Source: Lepus europaeus | Taxonomy: Eukaryota; Chordata; Mammalia; Lagomorpha; Leporidae | Reading direction: 5' to 3' | NCBI RefSeq assembly: GCF_033115175.1 | Contig: NC_084850.1 | Coordinates: 113,691,939-113,755,938 of the forward strand | Length of the DNA stretch: 64,000 nucleotides | Shown: positions 21,883 to 32,545 of the stretch, in pieces | Layout: each line of letters begins with the position of its first letter | Numbering within the stretch: position 1 is the stretch's first letter | Program-made: the position numbers and the translations under genes | The notes under the pieces: model-generated | What the model saw: only the letters and a program-made list of their open reading frames with translations | Database searches by the model: none | Told to the model about the DNA's origin: nothing

Positions 21883-22221
21883 CTCCCCTTATTGTTTTTA
21901 AAAACATTTACTTATTTATTTGAAAGTCAGAATTACAGAGAGGCAGAGGCAGAGAGAGAGGTCTTCCATCCACTGGTTTACTCCCCATATGACCGCAACG
22001 GCGGAGCTGGACTGATCTGAAACCAGGAGCCAGGAGCTCCACATATCCCACATGGGTGCAGAGGTCCATGGACTTAGGCCATCTTCTGCTTTTCCAGGCC
22101 ATAGCAGAGAGCTGGATCAGAAGTGGAGCAGCCGGGTCTCGAACTGGTGCCCATATGGGATGCTGGCACTGCTGGCAGCAGCTTTACCTGATATGCCACA
22201 GCACCAGCTCCTCCCCTTATT
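21883..22221 (-). mobile_element. C-SINE with 11-bp TSD
   Basis: The minus-strand copy at 21894-22210 is flanked by CTCCCCTTATT at 21883-21893 and 22211-22221. The right-hand duplication was then reused as the target of the LINE insertion that follows. Confidence 0.92.
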
Positions 22222-23176
22222 TTTTTTTAACTTTTATTTAATGAATATAAATTTCCAGTGTACATCTTATGGATTACAATGGCTTCCCCCTCCCATAACT
22301 TCGCTCCCACCCGCAACCCTCCCCTCTCCCACTCCCTCTCCCTTTCCATTTGCATCAAGATTCATTTTCGATTCTCTTTATATACAGAAGATCAATTTAG
22401 TATAAAGATTTCAACAGTTTGCACGCACATAGAAACACAGGTGAAACATACTGTTTGAGTACTAGTTATAGCATTAAATCAAAATGTACAGCACATTAAG
22501 GACAGAGATCCCACATGAGGAGAAAGTGCACAGTGGCTCCTGTTGTTGACCCAACAAATTGACACTCTAGTTTATGGCGCCAGTAACCACCTTAGGCTCT
22601 CGTTATGAGTTGCCAAGGCTATGGAAGCCTTCCAAGTTTGCCGACTCTGATCATATTTAGACAAGGTCATAAAAGACAGAGTGAGGATAGTAACCAATGA
22701 TCCTAAGAGTGGCATTTACCAGGTTTGAACAATTATACAGCATTAAGTGGGGAAGAGGACCATCAGTACACACAGGTTAGGAGTAGAGCCATTGGTGGTA
22801 GAGTAGAGGTTATGATTACAAAGGAATGAGGCCCAAGTACGCTAGACAGGGCCTAGAACAAAGGACAGAGTCATTATTAGAGGAGCTAAGAAAGGTGCTG
22901 TCTAAGCTACAATTAAGTTTTCTGATTGAGAGGCAAATAGAACCTGATAGAAGGGGCTTGATAATAATCTGGTGGGCTTTAGGCCTTGTAAATTCAGAGG
23001 CCCAGACCTATCTATCTCTTCACATGGGGTATATCCTAAGGGAGGTGTGAACCTCCTAGGGGAAGGCACTCTGTTGACTTTCATTACTTAGCTGGCCTGG
23101 GAGGAGAGCTGGCCAGGTAAAGGCAGGTGGCATCTCTAACAAGAAATTTACAGTTCTGCCTGCAATGTTGCTGACC

Positions 23177-23554
23177 CTACTTGACCATACCCTCAGCTGC
23201 AGTGGTCACTTTGGAAGTTGGGCTGAGTGAAGGGCTTTTCAGCTTAGAGCAAATAAGAGCTGTGGCTCTGACCTGGGCATCCTTCGACTCCAGGGCAGGT
23301 CCATTTCCAGTGATCCAACTCGTGGCAGAGCTGCCAGGGCTCTTCACAAGCTGATTTCTGCTGAAGCCCAGGCTTACCACATTGAAAGCCACTGCAGTGG
23401 ACTGGCCTGTTGGGTCTCCTTGAGGAGAATCAGTGTACAGATCAGCCATTAATAGGCCTGCCACCCATTGCTTCTGATGCTGAGCTTTCTTTTCCTCCTG
23501 GTTTGTGTTAAAGCAGACCAGAGGATGCAAGTCAAGGGAGTGCCCAAGTCCCAT
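23177..23554 (-). other. 125-codon open frame in the 3' body of the HAL1-like element
   Basis: The frame starts at a true ATG (RC of 23552-23554) and encodes a Ser/Ala/Pro-containing sequence (MGLGHSLDLHPL... to ...AAEGMVK). No domain, signal peptide or transmembrane segment is apparent. It lies in the noncoding 3' part of the element and may be chance or captured sequence. Confidence 0.25.
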
Positions 23555-23892
23555 CTCTAACCTTCGGTGGCCTGAACTACAAGTCTATAGTCACAGGCAT
23601 GTTCTGTAGTAGTTTTTCTAAGGTAGACAATGCCCATGAGGACAATTATATTCTCACTTTAAAACTTTCTTTCCCTTTGGTCTGAAAGGGAGGTTTTTTC
23701 TACTTACTGTATACTTCGCTGATGGCGAAGTGAATCTAGCTATGAGATTATTATTTAAGTTCTTATTTTGGCTATGCTATTACAGAAAAATGTTAGCCAT
23801 CTGTTTTATAAGGTCTAAAGATTAAATTGTGCGTCCTACAGATTCCTTTATAATAGAATTAGTTTCCTACTTTGAAGAGAATAGAGAAATGA

Positions 23893-24054
23893 AATGCAAA
23901 GCTCTCATTTGAGAATGAAGGTGAAATTAAGACTTTTCATAGCAAACAGAAACTGAAAGAATTTGTTGCCACTCATCCTGCCCTGCAAAAGATGCTTAAA
24001 GATGTGTTACACACAGAAACACAGAAACATGGTCACCAATATGAAAGAAGGTAA
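23893..24054 (+). pseudogene. C-terminal end of LINE-1 ORF1 (inverted segment)
   Basis: The frame from 23893 reads NAKLSFENEGEIKTFHSKQK, then LKEFVATHPALQKMLKDVLH, and ends HGHQYERR with a TAA at 24052-24054. This is the C-terminal RNA-binding domain of L1 ORF1p with its natural stop. Immediately upstream (23890-23892) the frame closes at the inversion breakpoint. After the stop there is no ORF2. Confidence 0.88.
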
Positions 24055-25676
24055 AGGAAGGAAACCTCACAGCAAAAGATCACAGGAAGCTCAATTTCTC
24101 TTTGACATAGAATTAAACTCTGATGCTCTGTTAAAGCAATGTGTTAAAGTAATCTACTATGTTCTCTTGATGTCTGTTAAATTCCAATTGTTCAAAAACA
24201 GCTGAATTTTTATTAAGAGCTATGGGTTATTTAAATATGTGCTTATTTTCAAAGATTTGAATAATCACCTTGTAACAATGGTCAAATTTGGTCTATGTTA
24301 TGTCATGATTTTAAGGAATCTTATTTCAACCAGATATTTTGGATTTTGAGCCTTCTTGGCATTCTTGACAGGCATTCAAAAAAATCAAAGTTTCAAACAA
24401 TCTGGTCTCTAAAATTTCCAGTAAATCCTGGACTTTGGTTTTTCCAGTTTGGGCCCAACTGAAAAAATCAAAGGACCTATGTCTCTCATCTTATAGAGAC
24501 ACCAACTAATCAGTCTGTTTGGATTATATTAGAAGGACTGTCAAGATGTGATGTGGTACCAGACTTTAAGTTTCTATAATGGAAAATGCTATTAATACAA
24601 ATGTTTGAGAATTAAAAAGTCTAATGATCTTGTGTTACTAGACATGATAGTTATCTTAATGAGAAAGCCCCAGAGGCCTAAAAGGTTAAATACTTGTAAA
24701 ATCCTGCAGGTGCTTTCAAAAATACTGTGAAGTAAGCAAGTGCCTCTTGTTGGTTGATGAGTTTATAATTTTAAACATGGCGACTTAAAGTCTTTTGTCA
24801 TCCACAGTTATATATGATTTGCTGCTCATAAAACTAAAGTGTTGTTGGTTCTGTGTTTAGCTGTCCTCCTATAGGTTCCTATGGACTTTTTCCAGCCACT
24901 TCTATTGTATTCAGTACTTTGGGATGGCTCTGTAAACAGATGAAGCCAATAATGTATTAACAGTACCAACTGAGAGAAAGTATGGTTCACTGAGGTTCCT
25001 AAAAACAAAAAGCAATTCAAATCAATTGGCAATCTACAAAAAGAGTTAAAGATTTTAAAAGCTATTTTTAAAATTGCTATATTGGTCTATTATGCTATGT
25101 TATATGTGTGTACATATTGTATGTCCACATGGGGAAATTTTATTAAGAGTTTTATTTTAAATGGCTTATAGATAAGATTGTCCATAAATTTAAGCTGCTA
25201 AAATCAATCAAAGATACATTTTAATTTGTGTGACCTGAATCTGTGTATCATATGTTTTAAACTTGTTGGTAGAAAGAAACTAAAAACATTTTAGATGGTT
25301 GTGCTTAAGTTTACTGGCTAAACAAACTACACCATGTTAGATATTTAAGAGGTGTTTTCAAATACATGATTCTTAAAATTTATAGAAGGCATTGGACCTT
25401 CTAGTAAATGTTTTCTTAAGTTGTTATCTAATGGTTGAAACGGTTTGCTAAGTATTCATGTAATATTGCTATTGTCAGCAAGCGATCTAGGACTTGCTCC
25501 CTCATTTCTCTATTCTAATCCCCTTATTTTTTGATAAAGGTTTAAGGATAGATATGTTTACCCTAATTTGAACATTACAGAATGTATATATGTATCAAAA
25601 CAACATATGGTATCTCATAAATATGCATAATTTTGTCAATTAAGAACAAAAATCAAAAAGCAAATTCAACTTCATG

Positions 25677-25998
25677 TTTTTAAAAGATTTATTTATTTAT
25701 TTGAAAGGCAGAGTTACACGCACACAGAGAGAGAGAGAGAGAGATAGGTCTTCATCCGCTGGTTCACTCCCCAGATGACCCCAATGGCTGCAGCTGTGCT
25801 GATCTGAAGCCAAGAGCCAGGAGCTTCTTCCAGGTCTCCCACGTGGGTGCAGGGACCCAAGGACTTGGGCCATCTTATACTGCTTTTCCAGGCCACAGCA
25901 GAGAGCTGGATCAGAAGTGGAGCAGCAGGACTCGGACTGGCACCCATATCGGATGCCAGCACTGCAGGCTTTACCCGCTATGCCACAGCGCCAGCCCC
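25677..25998 (-). mobile_element. C-SINE, full length
   Basis: It runs from the tail 'taaaagatttatttatttat' to the head 'gccacagcgccagcccc'. It includes a (GA)n run at 25723-25744, the RC of the family's CT-rich segment. Confidence 0.92.
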
Positions 25999-26007
25999 TG
26001 CCAATTC

Positions 26008-26318
26008 CACTTAAAAATAATTTTATTTGCAGACTGACATACAGAAAGAAATTTTCCATCTGCTTGTTCACTCCTTAAATGGTCACAACAGCTAGGGCTG
26101 GGCCAGGCCGAAGCCAGGAGCCAGGAACTCCATCCAGGCCTCCTACTTTCATGGCAGAGACTCAAGTACTTAAGTCATCATATGCTACTTTCCTAAGTAC
26201 ATTAGCAGGGTTCTAGATTGGAAGATGAGTAGCTGGGACTCAAACCAGCACTCCAATATGTGATTCAGAAATTCCAAGGAGGTGGCTTAACCTGCTGTAC
26301 CACAAGGCCTGCCCCAAA
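26008..26318 (-). mobile_element. C-SINE, older copy
   Basis: It lies directly beside the previous copy in the same orientation but is much more diverged. The head is 'ccacaaggcctgcccc' and the tail 'aaaaataattttatttgcag'. Confidence 0.82.
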
Positions 26319-27797
26319 TTTTACGTTCTAAGTTGACATTAAAGCATTACTTACCTTACTTACAATAAGAATAGAAAGAAATAATATATTGCTTGCTATT
26401 CAGGAAAAATAAATGTTTCTACATTCATGAATATTAATGGAAAAGTAAAGAAAACATGATGGGACATGAGTTTTTATCTTTATATACTAGATGAAATCTA
26501 CCCAGATCTCAATGAAATACTATTTCCCTTTAAGTTGTTTTAAAGAAAGGGTGAGGGAAATGATGGCTTCAAAACTGAATAATTTTAATGAGAAAATCAA
26601 CATAGCTAGATTTATGGCATGCCTGGGGTTATGGTTTTAAAAATATTTATTGCCACATCATCTCTTCTTCTCCATATGTTACTGTCTCAAACCTACCTGT
26701 GCCCTAAAGTGTTCTACGAGCTTGGGCTTAGCTCTTTCTTTTCAGTTTTTATAAGTATAAACCTTGAGATTTCATGAAGTAAGATATTTACCAAATTTTC
26801 TATAGTTGTTGCCATCTAGTATGTGATATTCTTATATGTTATGAACAGGCTGGATTTCTTTATTCATATTAAGTCCCATATAATTAATTGGCTTCCCATG
26901 TAAAATAAATTTTGTATGCTTGAGCTTCTGGGCCAAAAGTGACAGAGAAAAAGTCATTTTCTCAGACTACCATATAAGGGATCTACAAGTGTTGTGGATT
27001 TTTAAGTAGTTAATCACTTTAATGACAATCTAAATGTGTCCTCTTTAAATAGTAAGAAAAAACAGAAAGGAGAAATGTCTAACTGCTCTATATAAGATAA
27101 AACATAGACCTAGGACTGCAAGTTTATGAATAGAAGAGTTGGAATACAATATATAACAGTAATGACTGTAAGATGGTTTTGATTTATATTAAATATGATC
27201 ATTCTTTCAAATCAGCTCATTTTATATATGGGTACAAAACAATATACACTCATATTATTCTCCTAACACAAATTTTATGCCGATTGTTTCCTGATAGCTA
27301 TCAGGAAATAAAACTCCCATTCCCACTAAAGGTGTCAATGTACTAACTACTGGACAAAAGAAACTATTAAAATCTATATAGTCATTTCATTGTACTACAG
27401 AATAAAAAGGAATAACCTATGTTCTTCACTTGACATATTCTCTTCTTTTCTAATGCCATTGAAGTGTAATAGAATAGCTATTGTTAGACTATTTTCTGCC
27501 TGTAATAGAATCTTTGATTTATAAAGGTGCTGAATCATGTATTAGCCTTATTTCTTGGTATTCACATAAGAGTCATTTCAATCAGAACTGAAGGACTACA
27601 GCCATGAGAGCATACAGCAGCTGTTTAACATCACACAATAGAACCATACAGAGGAAAAAGCAGTAAGAATTTCACTTTATGATTTAATTTCAGAATACTT
27701 GCACATTACAATGGCAATCATACCAACACATTTCCATTTAAAGGTCATACAATTTTGCAGTTAGACAAATCTTCATAAAATCTATTTTTCTTTCCAT
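26319..27797. other. 1.5 kb AT-rich DNA, no feature recognised
   Basis: I scanned for SINE heads, LINE tails and frames and found none supported. A short perfect inverted repeat, 'tcctgatagctatcagga', lies near 27290-27307. Confidence 0.35.
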
Positions 27798-27925
27798 TAA
27801 TTTATATATTAAGACCACAGTCCAAAGAAGTTAAATGATTTGATCAAGATCACAAAGCTAGTAAATAGCAGACCTTGACCAAAGCCCAATTTTGAGCGCT
27901 TTGATTTTTTTCCATTGCACAATTA
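27798..27925 (-). mobile_element. MIR SINE remnant
   Basis: 'gatcaagatcacaaagctag' followed by 'taaatagcag' matches the antisense of the MIR core (RC of 'ctagctgtgtgaccttgggc'). Confidence 0.65.
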
Positions 27926-27992
27926 TTGAAGAGAAAAAATATTTCATTCAATTCTTCCAAAGTTCTGCAGAAAATCCAACATTTAAAAGGAA

Positions 27993-28253
27993 GTGGAATC
28001 AGCATCGTGGTATCACAGTTTAAGCTACCACTTCCAATCTGGCATCCCACATTGGAGTACTGGTTCAAGTTTCGGCTAGTCTGCTCTGACCCAGGCTCCT
28101 GTTAATGTGTCTTGGAAGGCAGCAATGATGGCTGAAGTACTTGAGCCTCTGCCACCCATGTGGGAGACCAGGATGGAGTTACTGGCTCCTGGCTTTGACC
28201 TCACCCACTGATGGTTGTTGAAGACATTTGAGGATTGAACCAGCAGATGGAAG

Positions 28254-28295
<42 letters not shown>

Positions 28296-28323
28296 TGCTC
28301 CACCTTTCAAATCAATAGATCTT
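27993..28323 (+). mobile_element. C-SINE with long (TC)n
   Basis: The head is 'gaatcagcatcgtggtatca'. The CT-rich segment has expanded into a pure (TC)n microsatellite at 28256-28292. The A-rich tail at 28310-28333 was the target for the U2 insertion that follows. Confidence 0.88.
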
Positions 28324-28386
28324 TATAATAAAAGGGAGCATTGCTTCTTGGCCTTTTGGTTGAGATCAAGTATAATAAAAGGGAGC
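28324..28386 (+). pseudogene. 3'-truncated U2 snRNA retropseudogene with perfect 16-bp TSD
   Basis: Bases 28340-28370 match the 5' end of U2 snRNA (ATCGCTTCTCGGCCTTTTGG...) with a few C-to-T and A-to-G changes. It breaks off after 'gagatcaag'. The duplications TATAATAAAAGGGAGC at 28324-28339 and 28371-28386 are identical. This structure fits reverse transcription of a snRNA by L1 machinery with 3' truncation. It is far too short to function: no Sm site and no branch-point pairing loop downstream. Confidence 0.85.
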
Positions 28387-29138
28387 TTAAAAAGTTTGTG
28401 GCAGAATGGAATTAAAATATAATGTACATTTTCTGTGAACTTGTTGAGCCTCTCATTGTGTACAGCAAGAATCAGTAATTCCTGGAAATTATGTGGCATT
28501 AAACAAAATAAATGGAGATCAGTGGTATTTGTTACACTGATAATTCTTACAGATGTTCAAGTTTGAATAATTGATTATGTCAAGAAATTCAAAATAGTGA
28601 AAGTAGATTCAGGGGCACAGTAACCATTTCTTCTGAGTAGAAATTTTTAAATTAATTTTGTCAATATCATGAGCCCTTACTTTTCTAATATTCTAATCTC
28701 TCACAAATTTAGTAAGGCTCATCAGTACCCTAAAATCTGACAGAGAGTAAGAAAAACATTATTAAGAAGGTAAAAAGTGATTGAGGAAAACTATAGCAGA
28801 ATAAAACAGTCTAGGGCTCATATTTTCCAAATCATTCATAATGACTTGCATAACCAGCAGTACTTAAGATCATATGCAAAGAATGGGGTTTATTTCAATT
28901 AAATAAGTCTCTCCCCCAGTTAAAGACTACCCAAGTTCAGCATTGATGTTAACACTAGAGCTAGCAAGCACATACTGTATCTGGCTGCAATAGATGCAGT
29001 CTGGGTGGCCTACACCCCAAGATAGAGACACCATAAGCAGTGAGCAAGTCAGGAAATCACAAAAGAAAAAAAAACAGAAAAAAAGAAAAATTTTTAAGAA
29101 TACTTCACAACAGATAAGTCCAAAAATTTAATGATCCT
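28387..29138. other. Unannotated AT-rich DNA
   Basis: No gene or repeat is recognised. There is an A-rich run at 29060-29090. Confidence 0.35.
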
Positions 29139-29478
29139 TGGGGCTGGTGTTGTGGCATAGTGGGTAAAGTCCCCACCTGTGACACAGCATCCCATATGGG
29201 TGCCAGTTCATGTCCCAGCTGCTCCATTTCTGATCCAGATCACTGCTAATTGCCTAGGAAAGCAGTGGAAGACAGCCCAAGTGTTTGGGCCCCTGGCACC
29301 AACATGAGAGACCTGGATAAAGCTTCTGACTTCGGCCTGACTGCAGTCACTTAGGGAATGAACCAGTAGACGGAAGATTCTCTCTCTCTCTCTCTCTCTC
29401 TCACTCTCTCTCGATATTGTCTCTCCCTCTCTCTCATTAACTCTTTCTAAATAAATAAATTAATCTTCAAGTAACATT
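29139..29478 (+). mobile_element. C-SINE, full length
   Basis: The head is 'ggggctggtgttgtggcata', with a (TC)n stretch at 29380-29412 and the tail 'aaataaataaattaatctt'. A short flanking similarity (ATGATCC on both sides) may be its TSD. Confidence 0.9.
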
Positions 29479-29666
29479 ATGATCCAAAAATCCAACCTTT
29501 AAAACCTGCTGTGATTGTAAAATCAAGCAAGAAACCAATTTTAAAAGTCATGGAGATTCCAGCAAGTCAAAGGAAGGAAAAAGGAAAACCAGATTAGGGG
29601 AAGTGGAAGAGCCCTCAGTGCCCCAGCCCACAATGTAACATGATTAAAATAGAAAATACTTACTCA

Positions 29667-29894
29667 GGGGCCAGCATTGTGGCACAATAGGTTGAGCTGC
29701 ACCCTTATGAGCACCTTTTGAAGACTCAGCTGCTTCCCTCGGGATCCAGCTCCCTGCTAATGTGCCTGGAAAAGCAGCGGGAAATGGTCCAACTGCTTGG
29801 TCCCCTGCTACCCAGGTGCAAGACCCAGATGGATTTCCAAGCACCTGGCTTCAGCTAGGCCCAGACCTGGCCATGGCAGCCATTGGATAACCAC
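29667..29894 (+). mobile_element. C-SINE, 3'-truncated
   Basis: It begins with a good head ('ggggccagcattgtggcaca') but stops after 'catggcagccattgg', where antisense LINE-1 sequence begins. Confidence 0.82.
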
Positions 29895-30298
29895 CATTTT
29901 CTTCCCTGCTTCTTTGTGTTTGATTTGTTTAGATTCCAAATTTAAGCGCAGTATTTGTGTGTCTGTTTCATTTCAATTAGCAAAATGCCCTCTTTTTAAA
30001 GGCTGAATAGTATTCCATATATATATATATATATATATATATCATATTTTCCTTATCCATTCATCTGTTGATGGACTCTTAGATTGATTCCAAAATTTGG
30101 CTATTGTGAACAGTACTTCAATGAACATAGGGGCGCAGATACTTCTTCAACATACTGATTTCAAACCTTATGAATACCTGGAAGTGAGATTGCTAGATTG
30201 TGTCATAATTCTAGCTTTATGTTTATGAGGAACCTACATACAATTTTCACTAATGGTCATACTAATTTAGATTCCTACCGCAATTAGGTTAATTAATA
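29895..30298 (-). mobile_element. Old LINE-1 3' fragment, antisense
   Basis: It carries the antisense L1 series 'aggctgaatagtattcc', 'ccattcatctgttgatgg' and 'ttggctattgtgaacag'. A (TA)n microsatellite at 30017-30042 has grown inside it. Confidence 0.8.
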
Positions 30299-30304
30299 AA
30301 CTAA

Positions 30305-30402
30305 AACTTTTATTTAATGAATATAAATTTCCAAAGTACAGCTTATGGGTTACAATGGCTTCCCCCCTCCCATAACTTCCCTCCCACCCTCAACCCTCTT
30401 AA
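30305..30402 (-). mobile_element. Lagomorph LINE 3' terminal tail, about 100 bp
   Basis: The RC reads ...'cataagctgtactttggaaa'-type sequence ending 'ttcattaaataaaagttt', the terminal block shared by the elements at 18.2, 22.2, 41.7, 42.3 and 53.5 kb. Here it is truncated inside the G-rich tract. Confidence 0.85.
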
Positions 30403-30632
30403 GATTTATTTATTTTTACTTGAAAGTCAGAGTTACACAGAGAGAGAAGGAGAGGCAGATAGAGAGAGAGGTCTTCCATCCGCTGGTTCACTCCTCAATT
30501 GGCCACAATGGCTGGAGCTGTGCCGATCCGAAGCCAGGAACCAGGAGCTTCCTCAGGGTCTCCCACATGGGTGCAGGGGCCCAAGGACTTGGGCCATTCT
30601 CCACTGCTTCCCAAGGCCATAGCAGAGAGCTC
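30403..30632 (-). mobile_element. C-SINE, head missing
   Basis: The tail 'aagatttatttatttttact' and middle blocks are present up to 'catagcagagagct'. The tRNA-like head is replaced by plus-strand C-SINE sequence. Confidence 0.85.
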
Positions 30633-30776
30633 CACATTGGAGTGCCAAGTTCAGTTCAAGCCCTAGCTCCTTTGCTTCAGAACCACCTTCCTGCTAATGC
30701 ACCTGGGAAGGCAGTGGATGATGGCCAAAGTGCTTGAGTTCCTGACACTCATGTGGGAGACCAAGATGGAATTCCT
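30633..30776 (+). mobile_element. C-SINE internal fragment
   Basis: It carries the middle blocks only ('ccacattggagtgcc', 'cttcctgctaatgcacctgg', 'catgtgggagaccaagatgg'). It abuts the oppositely oriented copy, so the junction may be a SINE-SINE rearrangement. Confidence 0.75.
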
Positions 30777-31361
30777 CATAAACATACTCAGAGGGAGCAA
30801 AACTTAATGTCTATCTCCATGAGGAACTCTGATTTTAGGAAATGGTAGTCTTTTAAAGAGGACTGCTGGTGAACCTGCCCAACATTACTCTTACGGAAGA
30901 CATTATCTTTGTTGTCCTGGACAGCAAATGAATACACCCTCTGCTTCATATTGTAGAAGGAGACATTATTTCTGTTTTCCAAGGCTGTTTATCATACAAT
31001 AACCCTTGAAAAGAGAGTCCAGAATAACAGCTGCTATAAGATTTGCTAACTGTGAGAGATTCAGGGACATTTACCTCCCAAATACATTTGTGTGTATGCC
31101 CAGACATACAAAGGTACTTCAGAAAATTCAATTAAAATGAAAGTAAAAGCTAAGTTTATTTGGGGACAAAAAAATTTTAAGTCCATGCATAACAGGGGTC
31201 TTAAAAAGATCACATAAAATGAATGTTATGAAAGAACCATGCATGGCTTTCATTTTTTACACACTAAATCATTTATATTTTACATAAAAGTTCATTTTGC
31301 AAAATTAGACCCATTTTTATATACTTTATGACTTGCTTTTTCAAAGCCATCTTTCTTCATT
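30777..31361. other. Unannotated DNA
   Basis: No repeat or gene is recognised. The minus-strand frames at 30788-31131 lack motifs and look like chance. Confidence 0.35.
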
Positions 31362-31692
31362 CTTTTAAAGAATTTTTATTTACTTATATGCATCTTATTT
31401 GCAAGGGAAAAGGACAGAGAGACAAAGTCTTTTTTATCCACTGGTTCACTCCTCAAATTTGCCTGCAACAGCCAGGGCCATACCAGACTGAAGCCAGGAA
31501 CTCTAACTCAATCCAGTTCTCCTTTATGGGTAGTAGGGACCAAGTACTCAAGCCATCACTTGCTGCTTCCCAAGCTGTAGAAAAGCAGGAAGCAGGACTG
31601 GAAGCTGAGTAGCCAGGACTTGAAACTGGCTCTCTGATATGAGATGTGGATGTCCCAAGCAGCGATTTAACCACTATGCCAAACATCTGCCT
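31362..31692 (-). mobile_element. C-SINE, old copy
   Basis: The tail side is 'aagaatttttatttacttat' and the head side 'ccactatgccaaacatctgcc'. It is diverged but full length. Confidence 0.8.
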
Positions 31693-31900
31693 CTTCCCTC
31701 ATTCTTTCGAGCAAATACATAGTATTCCATAGTATTTATATGCCATGATTAATTAAAAATTATGAGCCATTTCTGTCATAATGATTTTTTACATTTTCTC
31801 AATGTATTACTATTATAAATAAGATGGAATAAAATAGCCTTTTTACATATCTCATGCATATATCTGAGCATTTGTGTAGGAAAGACAAACAGAAATTGAA
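31693..31900 (-). mobile_element. Probable old LINE-1 3' fragment, antisense
   Basis: 'catagtattccatagtattt' and the following AT-rich stretch resemble the antisense L1 3' coding end. The match is weak. Confidence 0.4.
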
Positions 31901-32049
31901 TTATTTAGTGAAAAACATGTATAATGAAAATTTGAAAGATACGTACAAGTTTCCTGGCTTCCCTAACAGTATATTCCCCTAACAGTATATGAGAGTATCC
32001 AAATCCTGTGTTTCTATGTGTCCCCAAATAAGGATAAGCATATCTGATT

Positions 32050-32545
32050 TATAAGGATGAATAAGAATCTCACTTCTGAGTATTTATCCAAACTAATTGA
32101 AATTATAATCTTGAAGAGATAATAGCACTCTCACATACAATGCAGCACTATTCACAATAGTCAAGATTTGGATTTAACCCAAATGTCTATCAGTGGATGA
32201 ATGGATAAAGAAAATGTGGTACACACATATTTCAGCATAAGGAATTCTACAATATGCAATAACATAGGTGAACCTTAAGGACAAATATTGCTTGATTCCA
32301 CTTACTTGAAATATCTAAAATAGGCAAATTCATAGAAACCAAGAGTTGAATAGTAGTTCCCGGGAGATGGGGGTAAGGGGACACAGAGTTATTAATTGAC
32401 TGGTATATATCTTGTTATGCAAGATAAGTTAGAGACCTGTTGTAGAACACTGTGCCTATAGTTAACAATATTGTATTGTACCCTTAAAATCTGTTAAGCA
32501 GGTAGATCTCATATTAAGCATTCTTATCACAATAAAAAAAAGAAA
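32050..32545 (+). mobile_element. Old LINE-1 3' end
   Basis: 'agcactattcacaatagtca', 'atgtctatcagtggatgaat' and 'gataaagaaaatgtggta' are the conserved ORF2 C-terminal coding blocks of mammalian L1. They are followed by an L1M-type 3' UTR with 'caataaaaaaaag' at its end. Confidence 0.85.

Larger units (their letters stand above)
22212..25532 (-). mobile_element. LINE with 5' inversion, ORF1-only (HAL1-like) structure
   Basis: TSD TCCCCTTATTTTTT occurs at 22212-22225 and 25519-25532. The 3' half (22226-23892) is on the minus strand and begins with the RC of 'ttcattaaataaaagttt' plus the C-rich (RC of G-rich) tract. The 5' half (23893-25516) is inverted, on the plus strand. A 15-nt identity between 25502-25516 and the RC of 23878-23892 shows the two halves were adjacent in the RNA, as expected from twin priming. 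In RNA order the sequence reads: ORF1 C-terminus, stop (24052), 1.46 kb of non-ORF2 sequence to 25516, then 1.65 kb more to the 3' end. No endonuclease or reverse-transcriptase block occurs. Only the terminal 450 nt or so is shared with the local LINE-1 3' UTRs, which would allow trans-mobilisation by L1. Confidence 0.82.

Noticed and set aside
28253-28293. Arg/Glu-rich low-complexity frame (minus strand, 28076-28303)
   Set aside because: It is produced by the (TC)n microsatellite of a C-SINE.
29380-29460. CRISPR-like regular repeats
   Set aside because: These are simple (TC)n and (AAAT)n tracts of SINEs. There is no repeat-spacer structure anywhere in this eukaryotic window.
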